Positions 47,554-57,706 are shown, counted from the stretch's first letter. The stretch: 64,000 nt of DNA from an uncultured Oscillospiraceae bacterium (GCA_947168655.1 CAMVMU010000001.1:1-64000); one strand, 5' to 3'. Numbers and translations are program-made. The notes: a model not told the origin generated them from the sequence alone.

Positions 47554-49134
47554 TTACATCCAGATGGCAAACAGGCGCAGAAAAGCGCTCATCGCTTTGC
47601 GGTACCAGGGACGCCTGCGCCAGGTCTCCAGCGTCACCTCTTCGCTCAGTGCGATGATCTCATCCATGTCTTCCAGCACGTTTTCTATGACCGGGTGGTC
47701 GAACAGCAGTGTGCCGCATTCAAAGTGCAGGCGGAAACTGCGGTAGTCCATATTCACCGAGCCGACAAAAACAGCCTCCCTGTCGGCAAGGATCGCCTTG
47801 CTGTGCAAGAAGCCGGGGGTATAGGTGAAGATCCGTACACCGTGGCTGAGAAGCTCACCGTAATAGCACTCCGCCACCAGATAGGCGTATTTTTTATCCG
47901 GGATGCCGGGCAGCATCAACCGCACATCCACGCCGCTGTCGCCCGCCAGGCACAGGGCTTTGATCATCGCATCGTCGATGGCAAGATACGGCGTGGTTAC
48001 GTACACCATTCGGTTGGCGCCGCTGATCAGATCCAGGTAGATGTCCTCCACTGTGCTGCTGGGGTTGTTGTTCGGTCCGTCAGACACGCTCTGGCAGAAG
48101 CCGGGCGTGTCGTACCGGCCGTGGGGACGGTAATAGTCGTGCTCCCGCTCCATGTGGCCGCCAAGATCCTCCCACATGTGGATAAAGTCGCGGGTCAGGC
48201 CCCAGGCGCCCTCCCCCTCCAGGCGGACACCGCAATCCTTCCAGTGGCCGAATTTGTGGGTGATATTGGCGTATTCGTCGCCAATGTTGACGCCGCCGGT
48301 ATAGGCCACGTTGCCGTCGATGCTGGTAATTTTCCTGTGATCCCGGTAATTAAAATAGAGGCGGTTGACATAGTGGTGGACGGGATTGAAGACTTTCACC
48401 TCAACGCCCATCCGGCGCAGCTGCTCCACGTCCTCCCGCCGGATCCGCATCATGCTGCCAAAATCGTCAAAAACCAGCTTGATCTCCACCCCCTGGGCGG
48501 CCTTTCGGGAGATGACGTCCACTGTTCGGTCCCAAATGGTGCCGGTAGCCATGATGAAGTATTCCATCAGAATGAAGTGCTCGGCGTCTTCCATGTGCCG
48601 CAGCATATCATCCAGATATGACTCACCGGAGGAGAGATAGTCCACGTTGGTGTGCTGATACAGAGGAAAGCCCTGCCGGTGCAGATAGGACGCCAGCCGT
48701 CCCCAGTGGGGGTAGCTCCGGCGCAGCTTTTCCACGTTGAGCCGGCTCTGCTCCTGCCGCGTCTCCGATTCCACGGGGGCAGGGATCCGCTTGAGGTTCA
48801 GATGCTTGCTCTGATGCTCGCCGCTCCAGAGCAGATACAGGATCAAGCCGGCCACAGGAACAGCGACCACCAGCAGAATCCAGCCCGTGCGGTACGCGGA
48901 GCCGCCGGGTCGGCTGTTGATGCGGATGGCCGCCACAAGCGCCACCACCGCCAGCACGGTATAGACAATGGCAAAACGGTGCTCCAGGAGGATACTCAGG
49001 CCAAAGACCAGCGCGATCTGCGCCAAAAGCAGAAACGCAGCCAGCATCAAACGCAGGAATGCGGAGATTCGCCGTTCTGTATGCTGTTGTACATCGTGAT
49101 TCTTCACAGGTGCGGTCTCCTTCCACTCCGTCAA
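47554..49134 (-). CDS. cls: Cardiolipin synthase
   Basis: Two HxK PLD motifs: NYRDHRKITSIDGNVAYTGGVNIGDEY and LHSKAILADREAVFVGSVNMDYRSF. Confidence 0.92.
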   Translation of the reverse strand: MTEWKETAPVKNHDVQQHTERRISAFLRLMLAAFLLLAQIALVFGLSILLEHRFAIVYTVLAVVALVAAIRINSRPGGSAYRTGWILLVVAVPVAGLILYLLWSGEHQSKHLNLKRIPAPVESETRQEQSRLNVEKLRRSYPHWGRLASYLHRQGFPLYQHTNVDYLSSGESYLDDMLRHMEDAEHFILMEYFIMATGTIWDRTVDVISRKAAQGVEIKLVFDDFGSMMRIRREDVEQLRRMGVEVKVFNPVHHYVNRLYFNYRDHRKITSIDGNVAYTGGVNIGDEYANITHKFGHWKDCGVRLEGEGAWGLTRDFIHMWEDLGGHMEREHDYYRPHGRYDTPGFCQSVSDGPNNNPSSTVEDIYLDLISGANRMVYVTTPYLAIDDAMIKALCLAGDSGVDVRLMLPGIPDKKYAYLVAECYYGELLSHGVRIFTYTPGFLHSKAILADREAVFVGSVNMDYRSFRLHFECGTLLFDHPVIENVLEDMDEIIALSEEVTLETWRRRPWYRKAMSAFLRLFAIWM

Positions 49135-49220
49135 TATCGTGTTGTAGCTGCCCGATCTCCCGGATAAGCCCTACCGTGTATCGACACTTTGTCAACACAC
49201 GGTATTTGGATTGATTTCAC

Positions 49221-49261
49221 GTGAAGGGGGAGTCCCCTCCCCCTTCACAATTCCCTATGCG
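49221..49261. repeat. Dispersed palindromic element A, copy 1
   Basis: gtgaagggggagtcccctcccccttcacaattccctatgcg. Confidence 0.6.
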
Positions 49262-49313
49262 TATCTGAATGCTTTGCAAATAACCTTTTGATGTGGTCCG
49301 TTGGGAGTCTTTC

Positions 49314-50765
49314 TCAGTTGTTGCTGGCGTGCAGCAGATCCTGCTGGATCTGCCAGAGCTTGTCGGACAGGTCCACGTAGTAGGTCTGGGGATTGTCAAA
49401 ACGCTTGATCTCATCCCAGAACTTATCCACCTGCTCACGGCAGTAGTCCTGGATCTCCTGCAGCGTCGGGCACTCATAGACCCGCTTGCCGTTCAGGAAG
49501 ATGGGCACCAGCAGCTCCTGGGCGTTGAAGTCGTACACCGTCTTCTTCTTCCACGTGGCGTGGGGATCGAAGATCACCAGGTCGTGGCTGTCGTCCACGG
49601 TCTCGTCGTGGAGGGTGATATAGTCGGCAATTGCCTTGCCGGTGTCGTTGCCGAAGAAGCGATAGACCTTCTTGAAATGGGGAATGGTGATCTTCTCGAT
49701 GTTCTCGCTGACCTTGATCTTGGGGGTGATGTTGCCCTGGTCATCCTCCACGGCCACCAGCTTATACACGCCGCCGAACACCGGCTCGGACCGGGAGGTG
49801 ATCATCCGCTCACCCACGCCGAACATGTCGATCTTGGCGTCCTGGAGCAGCAGATCACGGATCAGATACTCATCCAGAGAGTTGGAGGCGGAGATCTGGC
49901 AGGACTCCCAGCCGGCCTCGTCCAGCATCTTGCGGGCCTCGCGGCTGAGGTAGGCGATATCGCCGGAGTCCAGACGGATGCCGCACTTGGTGATGCCCAG
50001 GGGCTTGAGCACCTCGTTGAAGGCGCGAATGGCGTTGGGCACGCCGGACTTCAGGGTGTTGTAGGTATCCACAAGCAGCGTAGCGTTGGTGGGATAGATC
50101 TGGCAGTAGGTCTTGAAGGCCTCATACTCCGTGTCGAACATCTGGACCCAGGCGTGGGCCATGGTTCCGCCGGCGGGCACGCCGTAGAGCTGGTCGGAGA
50201 TGGTGCAGGCGGTACCGTTGACGCCGCCGATGTAGGCCGATCTGGCGCCCACGATAGCGGCGTCGGCGCCCTGGGCGCGGCGGGAGCCGAACTCCAGCAC
50301 CACGCGGCCCTTGGCGGCGCGGACAATGCGGTTGGCCTTGGTGGCAATCAGGCTCTGATGGTTGATGGTCAGAAGCGTAAAGGTCTCGATGAGCTGGGCC
50401 TCGATGGCCGGCGCCCGGACCACCACCAGCGGCTCACGGGGGAACACCGGCGTGCCCTCAGGCACGGCGTAGATGTCACCGGTGAAGCGGAAGTCCTTCA
50501 GATAGGCCAGGAACTCCTCGCTGAACAAATTCCGGCCGCGCAGATAGGCGATGTCCTCCTCCGTGAAGTGGAGATTTTCAATGTAGTCGATCAGCTGCTC
50601 CAGACCGGCCGCGATGGCAAAGCCGCCGCCATCGGGAACACGGCGGAAAAACACATCGAAGTACGTGATGCGATCCTTGTAGCCGTTCTGGAAATAGCCG
50701 TTGCCCATGGTCAGCTCATAGAAATCGCACAGCATGGTCATGTTCAGTTTCTCTTCCGTTTTCAT
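49314..50765 (-). CDS. pncB: Nicotinate phosphoribosyltransferase
   Basis: MTMLCDFYELTMGNGYFQNGYKDRITYFDVFFRRVPDGGGFAI...RLDSGDIAYLSREARKMLDEAGW. Confidence 0.93.
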   Translation of the reverse strand: MKTEEKLNMTMLCDFYELTMGNGYFQNGYKDRITYFDVFFRRVPDGGGFAIAAGLEQLIDYIENLHFTEEDIAYLRGRNLFSEEFLAYLKDFRFTGDIYAVPEGTPVFPREPLVVVRAPAIEAQLIETFTLLTINHQSLIATKANRIVRAAKGRVVLEFGSRRAQGADAAIVGARSAYIGGVNGTACTISDQLYGVPAGGTMAHAWVQMFDTEYEAFKTYCQIYPTNATLLVDTYNTLKSGVPNAIRAFNEVLKPLGITKCGIRLDSGDIAYLSREARKMLDEAGWESCQISASNSLDEYLIRDLLLQDAKIDMFGVGERMITSRSEPVFGGVYKLVAVEDDQGNITPKIKVSENIEKITIPHFKKVYRFFGNDTGKAIADYITLHDETVDDSHDLVIFDPHATWKKKTVYDFNAQELLVPIFLNGKRVYECPTLQEIQDYCREQVDKFWDEIKRFDNPQTYYVDLSDKLWQIQQDLLHASNN

Positions 50766-50887
50766 CTTTCATACCTCTGTCTCAAATATTATAATGGGGA
50801 ACTTGCACGGGTACACAGATATGGATATTATAACTCTTTTTGTGCGGCGGCGCAATGCCTTTCCCCTATTTTGTGGCAAGATCAAAT

Positions 50888-50930
50888 GTGAAGAGGGGAC
50901 TCCCATCCCCTCTTCACAATCTTCCCATGC
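50888..50930. repeat. Dispersed palindromic element A, copy 2
   Basis: gtgaagaggggactcccatcccctcttcacaatcttcccatgc. Confidence 0.75.
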
Positions 50931-50966
50931 TGTTCGCTGCCGTTATCTTCTGGATTTACTCAGTTG

Positions 50967-51000
50967 AAAAAGCCGGCGGAGAGATCTCCGCCGGCTTTTA
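50967..51000 (-). terminator. Intrinsic terminator
   Basis: aaaagccggcggagagatctccgccggcttt palindrome. Confidence 0.75.
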
Positions 51001-51013
51001 GGGTGATTGACAA

Positions 51014-51454
51014 TCAGTCCTCGTCTTCCTCGTCGTCCTTAGCGGTGGCGTTGGCCAGATCACTCAGGTCAAACTCCAGCTTGGCGCCGCAGTTGGGGCA
51101 GACGACCTCGCCATCCTCCAGGACGGACTCGTCAAAGATGACCTCCTCCTCGCACTCGGGGCAGGTGGTGACGAAATACTCGTCATCGTCATCCTCGTCT
51201 TCCTCGTCCTCATCGTCGCTGGTCTCATAGAGGAACTCCTCCACGTCGTTGAGATCATCGCTGACGGCATCCAGGCCGTCCTCCAGATCCACGATCTCGT
51301 CCTCGATGTCCGCAAACTCATCGGCCATCTCGTCCAGCACGTCAACGATGGCCAGCAGCAGCTTGCCCTCCTTGGTGGACTCGTCCAGGTCCAGGCCCTC
51401 GGCCAGGCCCTTCAGATAGGCGACCTTTTCAGAAATTCCCATGTTCATACTCCT
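51014..51454 (-). CDS. CD1247-type N-terminal domain protein with zinc ribbon
   Basis: MGISEKVAYLKGLAEGLDLDESTKEGKLLLAIVDVLDEMADE...CPECEEEVIFDESVLEDGEVVCPNCGAKLEF. Confidence 0.75.
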   Translation of the reverse strand, partial: RSMNMGISEKVAYLKGLAEGLDLDESTKEGKLLLAIVDVLDEMADEFADIEDEIVDLEDGLDAVSDDLNDVEEFLYETSDDEDEEDEDDDDEYFVTTCPECEEEVIFDESVLEDGEVVCPNCGAKLEFDLSDLANATAKDDEEDED

Positions 51455-51481
51455 TTCCATTCCGTATGTCCGGTTGCTTCC

Positions 51482-52048
51482 TTACTTCGCGCGGCCCAGA
51501 TATTCGCCGGTGCGGGTATCGATGGTGATCCGGTCGCCGATGTTGATGAACAGCGGCACGCGGACTTCAGCCCCGGTTTCCACCGTGGCGGGCTTCAGAG
51601 TATTGGTGGCGGTGTTGCCGGCCAGACCGGGCTCGGTCTCAGTGACCTCCAGCTCCATGAAGTTGGGGCACTCCAGGCCGAACACGTTGCCCTTGTAGCT
51701 CAGCACCTTGCAGACGGTGTTCTCGGTGATGAATCGGAAAGCATCGCCCAGCAGATCCTTGCCCAGGGGGACCATGTCGAAGGTCTCCTGATCCATAAAG
51801 TAGTACAGATCGCCGTCCTGATAGCTGTAAGCCATATCCTTGCGCTCGATGAAAGCTTCCTCGAACTTGGCAGTGGGGTTAAAGGACGTCTCCGTCACGC
51901 CACCGGTCACGATGTTCTTCATCTTGGTGCGGACAAAAGCGGCGCCTTTGCCGGGCTTGACGTGCTGGAACTCCACGACCTGCATGATCTTGCCCTCGTA
52001 CTCGAAGGTCTTGCCGTTTCTGAATTCACCGGCGGTAATAGTTGCCAT
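51482..52048 (-). CDS. efp: Elongation factor P
   Basis: [46 protein letters not shown]. Confidence 0.96.
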   Translation of the reverse strand: MATITAGEFRNGKTFEYEGKIMQVVEFQHVKPGKGAAFVRTKMKNIVTGGVTETSFNPTAKFEEAFIERKDMAYSYQDGDLYYFMDQETFDMVPLGKDLLGDAFRFITENTVCKVLSYKGNVFGLECPNFMELEVTETEPGLAGNTATNTLKPATVETGAEVRVPLFINIGDRITIDTRTGEYLGRAK

Positions 52049-52196
52049 ATTCTCGTTCCTCCTGTATGTGTGAGGAAACTCCCATTTCCTCGGATTGATA
52101 GTGTGCGCCCATTCGGACGAGCTTATTCTACATGATGCTTTTCTGTTTGGCAAGGGTTTTTCCCGGATTTTTTACCAAATTTCCCGGGTTTTTCCC

Positions 52197-53261
52197 TTAC
52201 AGAATGATCAGAGACTTGTCGGCCAGAGCCAGATCGGTGACACCGTTTTCCTCCACAACGATCACATCCTCGATTCGGACGCCGAAGCGCTCGGGCAGAT
52301 AGATGCCCGGCTCGGCAGAGATCACCGCGCCGCAGGGCAGGGGCTTGTCGTTGGTGGGGTTGGCGTTGGGGGCCTCATGGATTTCCACGCCCACGCTGTG
52401 GCCGAAGCCGTGGCCGAAGTACTGGCCGTAGCCGGCTTTGGCGATATAGTCGCGGGCAGCGCCGTCCACCGCAACGCCGGTGACGCCGGCCTTGGCGGTG
52501 GCGATACCGGCCAGCTGGGCCTGCAGCACGATGTTGTAGACCTCTCTCTGCTCGTCACTGACCTGGCCCAGGGCAACGGTGCGGGTCATATCGGAGCAGT
52601 AGCCCTGGTAGACACAGCCGAAGTCCATGGTGATGAACTCACCCTTGCGGATCTTCTTCTCAGAGGGAACAGCGTGGGGCATGGAGCCGTTGGGGCCGCT
52701 GGCGATGATGGGGTCGAAGGACATGCGCTCGGCGCCGTAGCGCAGCATGAGATACTGCAGACGGGCGGCGATCTCCTGCTCGGTCTGACCCTCGTGGATC
52801 TCCTGCAGCAGGTCGTTCAGTGCCTTCTCAGAGATGCGCTGTGCGCCGGTCAGGCGGCGGATCTCCTCAGCGTCCTTCACGCCGCGCAGCTCCGTCATCA
52901 TGGCGGAGGCGGGCAGCAGCTCGCAGTGGAGGGCATCCTGATAGGCACGGAAGGAGGCGACGCTCATGGTGGCGTCCTCGAAGCCCACCTTCACGGCACC
53001 GGTCTTGGCAAGCGCCTCGTTGATCCATGCGGTAAAGGGCTTGGCGCGCTCGATCATGCCGATGGTTGCGCCGCTGATCTGACGCTCGGCAGCCTCGATG
53101 TAGCGGGAATCGGTGAAGTAGAAGCTGCCGCCGCGGGTCACCAGTGTTACGCCCTCACCGTGGAAATACGTGGCCCAGAAGCAGTTGGGGTCGCTGGTCA
53201 GCAGCATGGCGTCCAGTCCGTTGCGCTCCAGCGCGTTTTCGATGCGATCGAGATGGTTCAT
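52197..53261 (-). CDS. pepP: Xaa-Pro aminopeptidase (M24B)
   Basis: MDFGCVYQGYCSDMTRTVALG...YFGHGFGHSVGVEIHEAPNANPTNDKPLPCGAVISAEPGIYLPERFGVRIEDVIVV. Confidence 0.93.
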   Translation of the reverse strand: MNHLDRIENALERNGLDAMLLTSDPNCFWATYFHGEGVTLVTRGGSFYFTDSRYIEAAERQISGATIGMIERAKPFTAWINEALAKTGAVKVGFEDATMSVASFRAYQDALHCELLPASAMMTELRGVKDAEEIRRLTGAQRISEKALNDLLQEIHEGQTEQEIAARLQYLMLRYGAERMSFDPIIASGPNGSMPHAVPSEKKIRKGEFITMDFGCVYQGYCSDMTRTVALGQVSDEQREVYNIVLQAQLAGIATAKAGVTGVAVDGAARDYIAKAGYGQYFGHGFGHSVGVEIHEAPNANPTNDKPLPCGAVISAEPGIYLPERFGVRIEDVIVVEENGVTDLALADKSLIIL

Positions 53262-53761
53262 TTCTTGTTCCTCCTGTTCAAATTCTTAAACGGCTCCTGC
53301 ATGGCATGCAGTGCCTTTTGCAACAGTGTTTTCGGTCCGCCCAGCGGCTCCACCATCAAAGCCCGGGAGCCGTTGAAATGGGCGCAGAGAACGTCCGTCA
53401 GAAGCTTGTCGCCCAGCATGGCGGTCTCCCCTGCCGTGACGCCGGCCTTGTCCATGGCCCGGCGGAAGCCGCCGGCAAAGGGCTTGCCGGCATGACCCAC
53501 ATAGTCGATGCCCAGATCGCGGCAGAAGGCGTCCACCCGGGCGGGGCTGCGGTTGTTGGAGAGGATCATGACGCACACGCCGCCGCGCTTCATCCCGGCG
53601 ATCCAGCGGCGCACCGCCTCATCCGGGATGCGGACGCTCTTAGGCGCCAGGGTGTAGTCCAGGTCGCACAGCAGCAGCTTTACGCCCAGCCGGTTCAAAT
53701 GCTCCGGTGTGATCTCCTCATACGACCGGAACAGGTGATCCGGTACCAGGGAAAAGCGCAT
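53258..53761 (-). CDS. YqeG family HAD IIIA-type phosphatase
   Basis: LLLCDLDYTLAPKSVRIPDEAVRRWIAGMKRGGVCVMILSNNRSPARVDAFCRDLGIDYV. Confidence 0.88.
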   Translation of the reverse strand: MRFSLVPDHLFRSYEEITPEHLNRLGVKLLLCDLDYTLAPKSVRIPDEAVRRWIAGMKRGGVCVMILSNNRSPARVDAFCRDLGIDYVGHAGKPFAGGFRRAMDKAGVTAGETAMLGDKLLTDVLCAHFNGSRALMVEPLGGPKTLLQKALHAMQEPFKNLNRRNKK

Positions 53762-53836
53762 ATTCGTCCGTCTCCTCTCATATATCCGATTGTATAGTGT
53801 ATCATTCTTTTAACCGGAAAACAAGGGGGAATCGCC

Positions 53837-54595
53837 ATGGAGCGCTATCTTGCCGCCGCGCCGGAGCTTCTCAATCGGGCCGGACAGTTCAGCCTGCCGG
53901 TGGCTCATGCCGCCTACCGCGTCGATCCCGCGGGGCGGCTGGCTGTTCGGGGCCTGCCCCAGCAGGTGCGAGGCGGCCTTATGATGCTGTCCGACCGGGA
54001 GATGCCCGCCGCCATGTCGCCGGACGTCCTGTGCCGGGATATTGTGCAGGAGTGCCAGCGGCGGGGCTACGGCGGCGCGGTTCTGGATTTTGAGGGTCCA
54101 CCCTCCTCCCTGTTCATCCGGCTGATGCGGATGCTGGAGGAGGAGCTTCATAAAAGGCAAAAACGGTTGTTCGTGCCGGAACTGTGGGGGAATCACGCCA
54201 GGACGGCAACGATTCTGATCTGCACGGCCATCTCCGGCGGCACACTGCGCGGACGGCTGGAGGAGGCTGTGCGAAAGTATGCGTCCCGGCCATTGGCGCT
54301 GGACTGTCAGCGGCTGGCCATGGATTTCCTGCTGCCCTCCCCCAACGGCGAGGGCTCGCCTTTGACAATTCCGCAGCTGACGCGGCTGAGGCAGGGACAC
54401 ACCGCTTACTTCTCCCCTGACCTTTGCGCAAGGTACTTCACCTACCGCACCAGCGCCCACACACACTTTGTGCTTTTCGATGATGCCGACACACTGCGCC
54501 GCAAGCTGGCACTGGGGGCGGAGCTGGGGATCGGCACTGCCTTTTTCATGCTGCCGGAGGTGGACGATCTGGGTTCGGAGCTGTTTGGGCGGTGA
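53837..54595 (+). CDS. GH18-like TIM-barrel hypothetical protein lacking a signal peptide
   Basis: RRGYGGAVLDFEGPPSSLFIRLMRMLEEELHK and HFVLFDDADTLRRKLALGAELGIGTAFFMLPEVDDLG resemble GH18 barrel-end motifs. Confidence 0.5.
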   Translation: MERYLAAAPELLNRAGQFSLPVAHAAYRVDPAGRLAVRGLPQQVRGGLMMLSDREMPAAMSPDVLCRDIVQECQRRGYGGAVLDFEGPPSSLFIRLMRMLEEELHKRQKRLFVPELWGNHARTATILICTAISGGTLRGRLEEAVRKYASRPLALDCQRLAMDFLLPSPNGEGSPLTIPQLTRLRQGHTAYFSPDLCARYFTYRTSAHTHFVLFDDADTLRRKLALGAELGIGTAFFMLPEVDDLGSELFGR

Positions 54596-54609
54596 GGTCT
54601 TTCGTTTTG

Positions 54610-54670
54610 CCCCTCATCCGTCTGCCCTTGGGGCAGCCACCTTCCCCCCGGGGGGAAGACTTATGAAAAA
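54610..54670. repeat. Dispersed GC-rich element B, copy 1
   Basis: cccctcatccgtctgcccttggggcagccaccttccccccggggggaagacttatgaaaa. Confidence 0.55.
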
Positions 54671-54705
54671 GAGAAAGAGCCATCTCGTTTGAGATGGCAC
54701 TCATG
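54671..54705. repeat. Palindromic element C, copy 1
   Basis: gagaaagagccatctcgtttgagatggcactcatg; matches the rpsU terminator stem. Confidence 0.55.
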
Positions 54706-54760
54706 AGCCATGAGGCCCATGAGTGCGCAAGCTCCATTATGGAGCTTGCAATCATCAAAA

Positions 54761-54804
54761 GTAAAGAGGGGACTCCCATCCCCTCTTCACAATCTCCCCA
54801 TGCG
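54761..54804. repeat. Dispersed palindromic element A, copy 3
   Basis: gtaaagaggggactcccatcccctcttcacaatctccccatgcg. Confidence 0.75.
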
Positions 54805-54841
54805 TGCTGAGCCCCCCTCACTTCTATGGCAAAGCATATAG

Positions 54842-54870
54842 AAAGAGCCATCTCAAATGAGATGGCTCTT
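54842..54870 (-). terminator. rpsU terminator (also element C copy 2)
   Basis: aaagagccatctc-aaat-gagatggctctt. Confidence 0.75.
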
Positions 54871-54877
54871 CATGGGA

Positions 54878-55063
54878 TCAATAATAACGCTTGTTCCGGT
54901 TCTTGCGGGCGGCCTCGGACTTCTTGCGGCGCTTGACGCTGGGGCTCTCATAGCACTCTCTCTTCCGGACCTCTGCCAGAACGCCGGCCTTGGCGCAGCT
55001 CCTCTTGAAACGCTTCAGAGCGCTGTCCAGGCTCTCGCCTTCCTTGACATGTACTTCGGACAT
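54878..55063 (-). CDS. rpsU: 30S ribosomal protein S21
   Basis: [54 protein letters not shown]. Confidence 0.95.
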   Translation of the reverse strand: MSEVHVKEGESLDSALKRFKRSCAKAGVLAEVRKRECYESPSVKRRKKSEAARKNRNKRYY

Positions 55064-55198
55064 CTATTTTCCCTCCCTCCGATATACCCGGCTCGATCCA
55101 GGGTACTCAGTAAGAGTCATTGGACATGACTAACGGATGTATTATACAAGCCATGTTCAGCCTTGTCAAGGCGTTTTTTCAACTTTTCCTTGAAAATC

Positions 55199-57706
55199 TC
55201 ACTTGGCTGGCTTGACGATGAGGTTCACCAGCTTGTTCTTCACCAGAATGGTCTTGATAAGCTGCATGCCCTCCGTGCCCTTCTTCACCTTGTCCAGGGC
55301 CATGGCAGCGGCAACTACCGTCGCCTCGTCACTGTTCAGCGGCACCACCACGGTGCCCTTCAGCTTGCCATTGATCTGAACGGCCATCTCCACCTCGGCG
55401 TCGATGGTTTTTGCCTCGTCGTACTTGGGCCAGGGCATCTGCATGGCCATCTTGCCGTACTGGGCGGCAAAGCCCATGTTCTCCCACATCTCCTCGGCCA
55501 TATGGGGCACGAAGGGGCTGAGCATGAGAATGAGCTGCTCCAGGTCGCCCTTGGACAGGCCGTTTCCGTAAAACTCGTTGACCATGGCCATGAGAGCGGC
55601 GATGGCGGTGTTCAGCTTCAGCTCGTCCAGGTCGGAGGTGACCTTCTTGATGGTCTTGTGGATGAGGGACTCGTTCTTTTTAGACAAGCCCGCCTCGTCG
55701 GTGGCCATATCCTGCAGATTGAAGCAGCGGTCCAGGAACCGCTTGGAGCCCTTTACCGCCTCATCGGACCAGGTGGCGGTCTTTTCAAAGTCGCCGATGA
55801 ACATGATATAGAGGCGCATGGTGTCGGCGCCGTAGGCCTTCACCACGTCGTCGGGGTTCACCACGTTGCCCAGGGACTTGGACATCTTCACCGCCGGGCG
55901 CAGGGCCTGGTTGCCGTACTTGGCGATGAGGGCCTGCTTCTCCTCCTCGGTCTCCACGTTGCCCACATAATGGGGGTTCTTGCCCAGGATCATGCCGTGG
56001 CTGGTGCGCTTGGCATAGGGTTCCTCGGTGTGGACCACGCCGATGTCGTAGAGGAACTTGTGCCAGAACCGGGAGTACAGCAGGTGGAGTGTGGTGTGCT
56101 CCATGCCGCCGTTGTACCAATCCACCGGGCCCCAGTACTCCTCCGCCTCCCCGGAGACGGGGGCTTTGTCGTTGTGGGGGTCCATATAGCGCAGGAAGTA
56201 CCAGCTGGAGCCGGCCCACTGGGGCATGGTATCAGTCTCCCGCTTGGCGGGGCCGCCGCAGCAGGGGCAGGTGGTATTGACCCAATCGGTCATCTTGGAG
56301 ATGGGGCTCTCGCCGTCGTCGGTGGGCTCGTAGCTGTCCACCTGGGGCAGCATCAGCGGCAGCTGATCCTCAGGAACGGGCACCCAGCCGCACTTGGGGC
56401 AGTTGACCAGGGGGATGGGCTCGCCCCAGTAGCGCTGGCGGGAGAACACCCAGTCGCGGAGCTTGAAGTTGACCTTCTCCTTGCCCCAGCCCTGTTCCAC
56501 GGCGTATTTTTTCATAGCCGGGATGGCCTCCTTGACGCTCATGCCGTTGAGGAAGCCGGAGTTCACCATGATGGCGGTGTCGTCCTTGGCGACGAACGCC
56601 TCCTTGGTGATGTCGCCGCCCTTGACCACCTCCACGATGGGCAGGCCGAACTTGGTGGCAAACTCCCAGTCGCGCTGGTCGTGGCCGGGCACGCCCATAA
56701 CGATGCCGGTGCCGTAGCCCATGAGCACATAGTCGGAGACGAACATGGGCACCACCTTGCCGGTGGCGGGGTTGGTGACCTCCACGCCCTGGAGGCGGAC
56801 GCCGGTCTTGTCCTTGTTCAGCTCACCGCGCTCAAAGTCGGACTTGCGGGCGGCCTGGGCCTGATAGGCGGCCACCTCGTCCCAGTTGGCAATGCGGTCC
56901 TTCCACTCCTTCAGCAGCGGGTGCTCCGGGGAGATGACGGTATAGGTGACGCCGAACAGGGTGTCGGCGCGGGTGGTATAGACGGTGACCGGCTTTCCCA
57001 TATTGGTCTGGAAGGTGACCTCCGTGCCGGTGGAGCGGCCGATCCAGTTGCGCTGCTGGAGCTTCACCCGCTGGATGAAGTCCACATCGTCCAGATCGTC
57101 CACCAGTCGGTCGGCGTACTTGGTGATGGCCAGCATCCACTGGCTCTTCTCCTTGCGGATCACCGGGCTGCCGCAGCGCTCGCAGACGCCCTCCACCACC
57201 TCTTCGTTGGCCAGCACGCACTTGCAGCTGGTGCACCAGTTGACGGGCATGGTGGCCTTATAGGCAAGCCCCCGCTTGAACATCTGCAGGAAAATCCACT
57301 GGGTCCAGCGGTAATAATTGGGGTCGGTGGTATCCACCACCCGGTCCCAGTCGAAGCTGTAGCCAAGCATCTTCAGCTGGCGGGTGAAGTTCTCGATGTT
57401 CCGCCTGGTGACAATGGCGGGATGGATGTGGTTCTTGATGGCGAAGTTCTCCGTGGGCAGGCCGAAGGCGTCAAAGCCGATGGGGAACAGCACGTTGTAG
57501 CCGTCCATCCGCTTTTTGCGGGCGATGATGTCCAGAGCGGTGTAGGGACGGGGATGGCCCACGTGGAGGCCGGCGGCGCTGGGATAGGGGAACTCCACCA
57601 GCGCATAGAACTTGGGGCGCTTGTCCCCGGTCACGGCGGCGTAGGGCTTGGTCTGCTCCCACCGCTCCTGCCATTTTTTCTCGATGGCGGCAAAATCATA
57701 CTTCAT
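55199..57706 (-). CDS. leuS: Leucine--tRNA ligase
   Basis: [69 protein letters not shown]. Confidence 0.97.
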   Translation of the reverse strand: MKYDFAAIEKKWQERWEQTKPYAAVTGDKRPKFYALVEFPYPSAAGLHVGHPRPYTALDIIARKKRMDGYNVLFPIGFDAFGLPTENFAIKNHIHPAIVTRRNIENFTRQLKMLGYSFDWDRVVDTTDPNYYRWTQWIFLQMFKRGLAYKATMPVNWCTSCKCVLANEEVVEGVCERCGSPVIRKEKSQWMLAITKYADRLVDDLDDVDFIQRVKLQQRNWIGRSTGTEVTFQTNMGKPVTVYTTRADTLFGVTYTVISPEHPLLKEWKDRIANWDEVAAYQAQAARKSDFERGELNKDKTGVRLQGVEVTNPATGKVVPMFVSDYVLMGYGTGIVMGVPGHDQRDWEFATKFGLPIVEVVKGGDITKEAFVAKDDTAIMVNSGFLNGMSVKEAIPAMKKYAVEQGWGKEKVNFKLRDWVFSRQRYWGEPIPLVNCPKCGWVPVPEDQLPLMLPQVDSYEPTDDGESPISKMTDWVNTTCPCCGGPAKRETDTMPQWAGSSWYFLRYMDPHNDKAPVSGEAEEYWGPVDWYNGGMEHTTLHLLYSRFWHKFLYDIGVVHTEEPYAKRTSHGMILGKNPHYVGNVETEEEKQALIAKYGNQALRPAVKMSKSLGNVVNPDDVVKAYGADTMRLYIMFIGDFEKTATWSDEAVKGSKRFLDRCFNLQDMATDEAGLSKKNESLIHKTIKKVTSDLDELKLNTAIAALMAMVNEFYGNGLSKGDLEQLILMLSPFVPHMAEEMWENMGFAAQYGKMAMQMPWPKYDEAKTIDAEVEMAVQINGKLKGTVVVPLNSDEATVVAAAMALDKVKKGTEGMQLIKTILVKNKLVNLIVKPAK

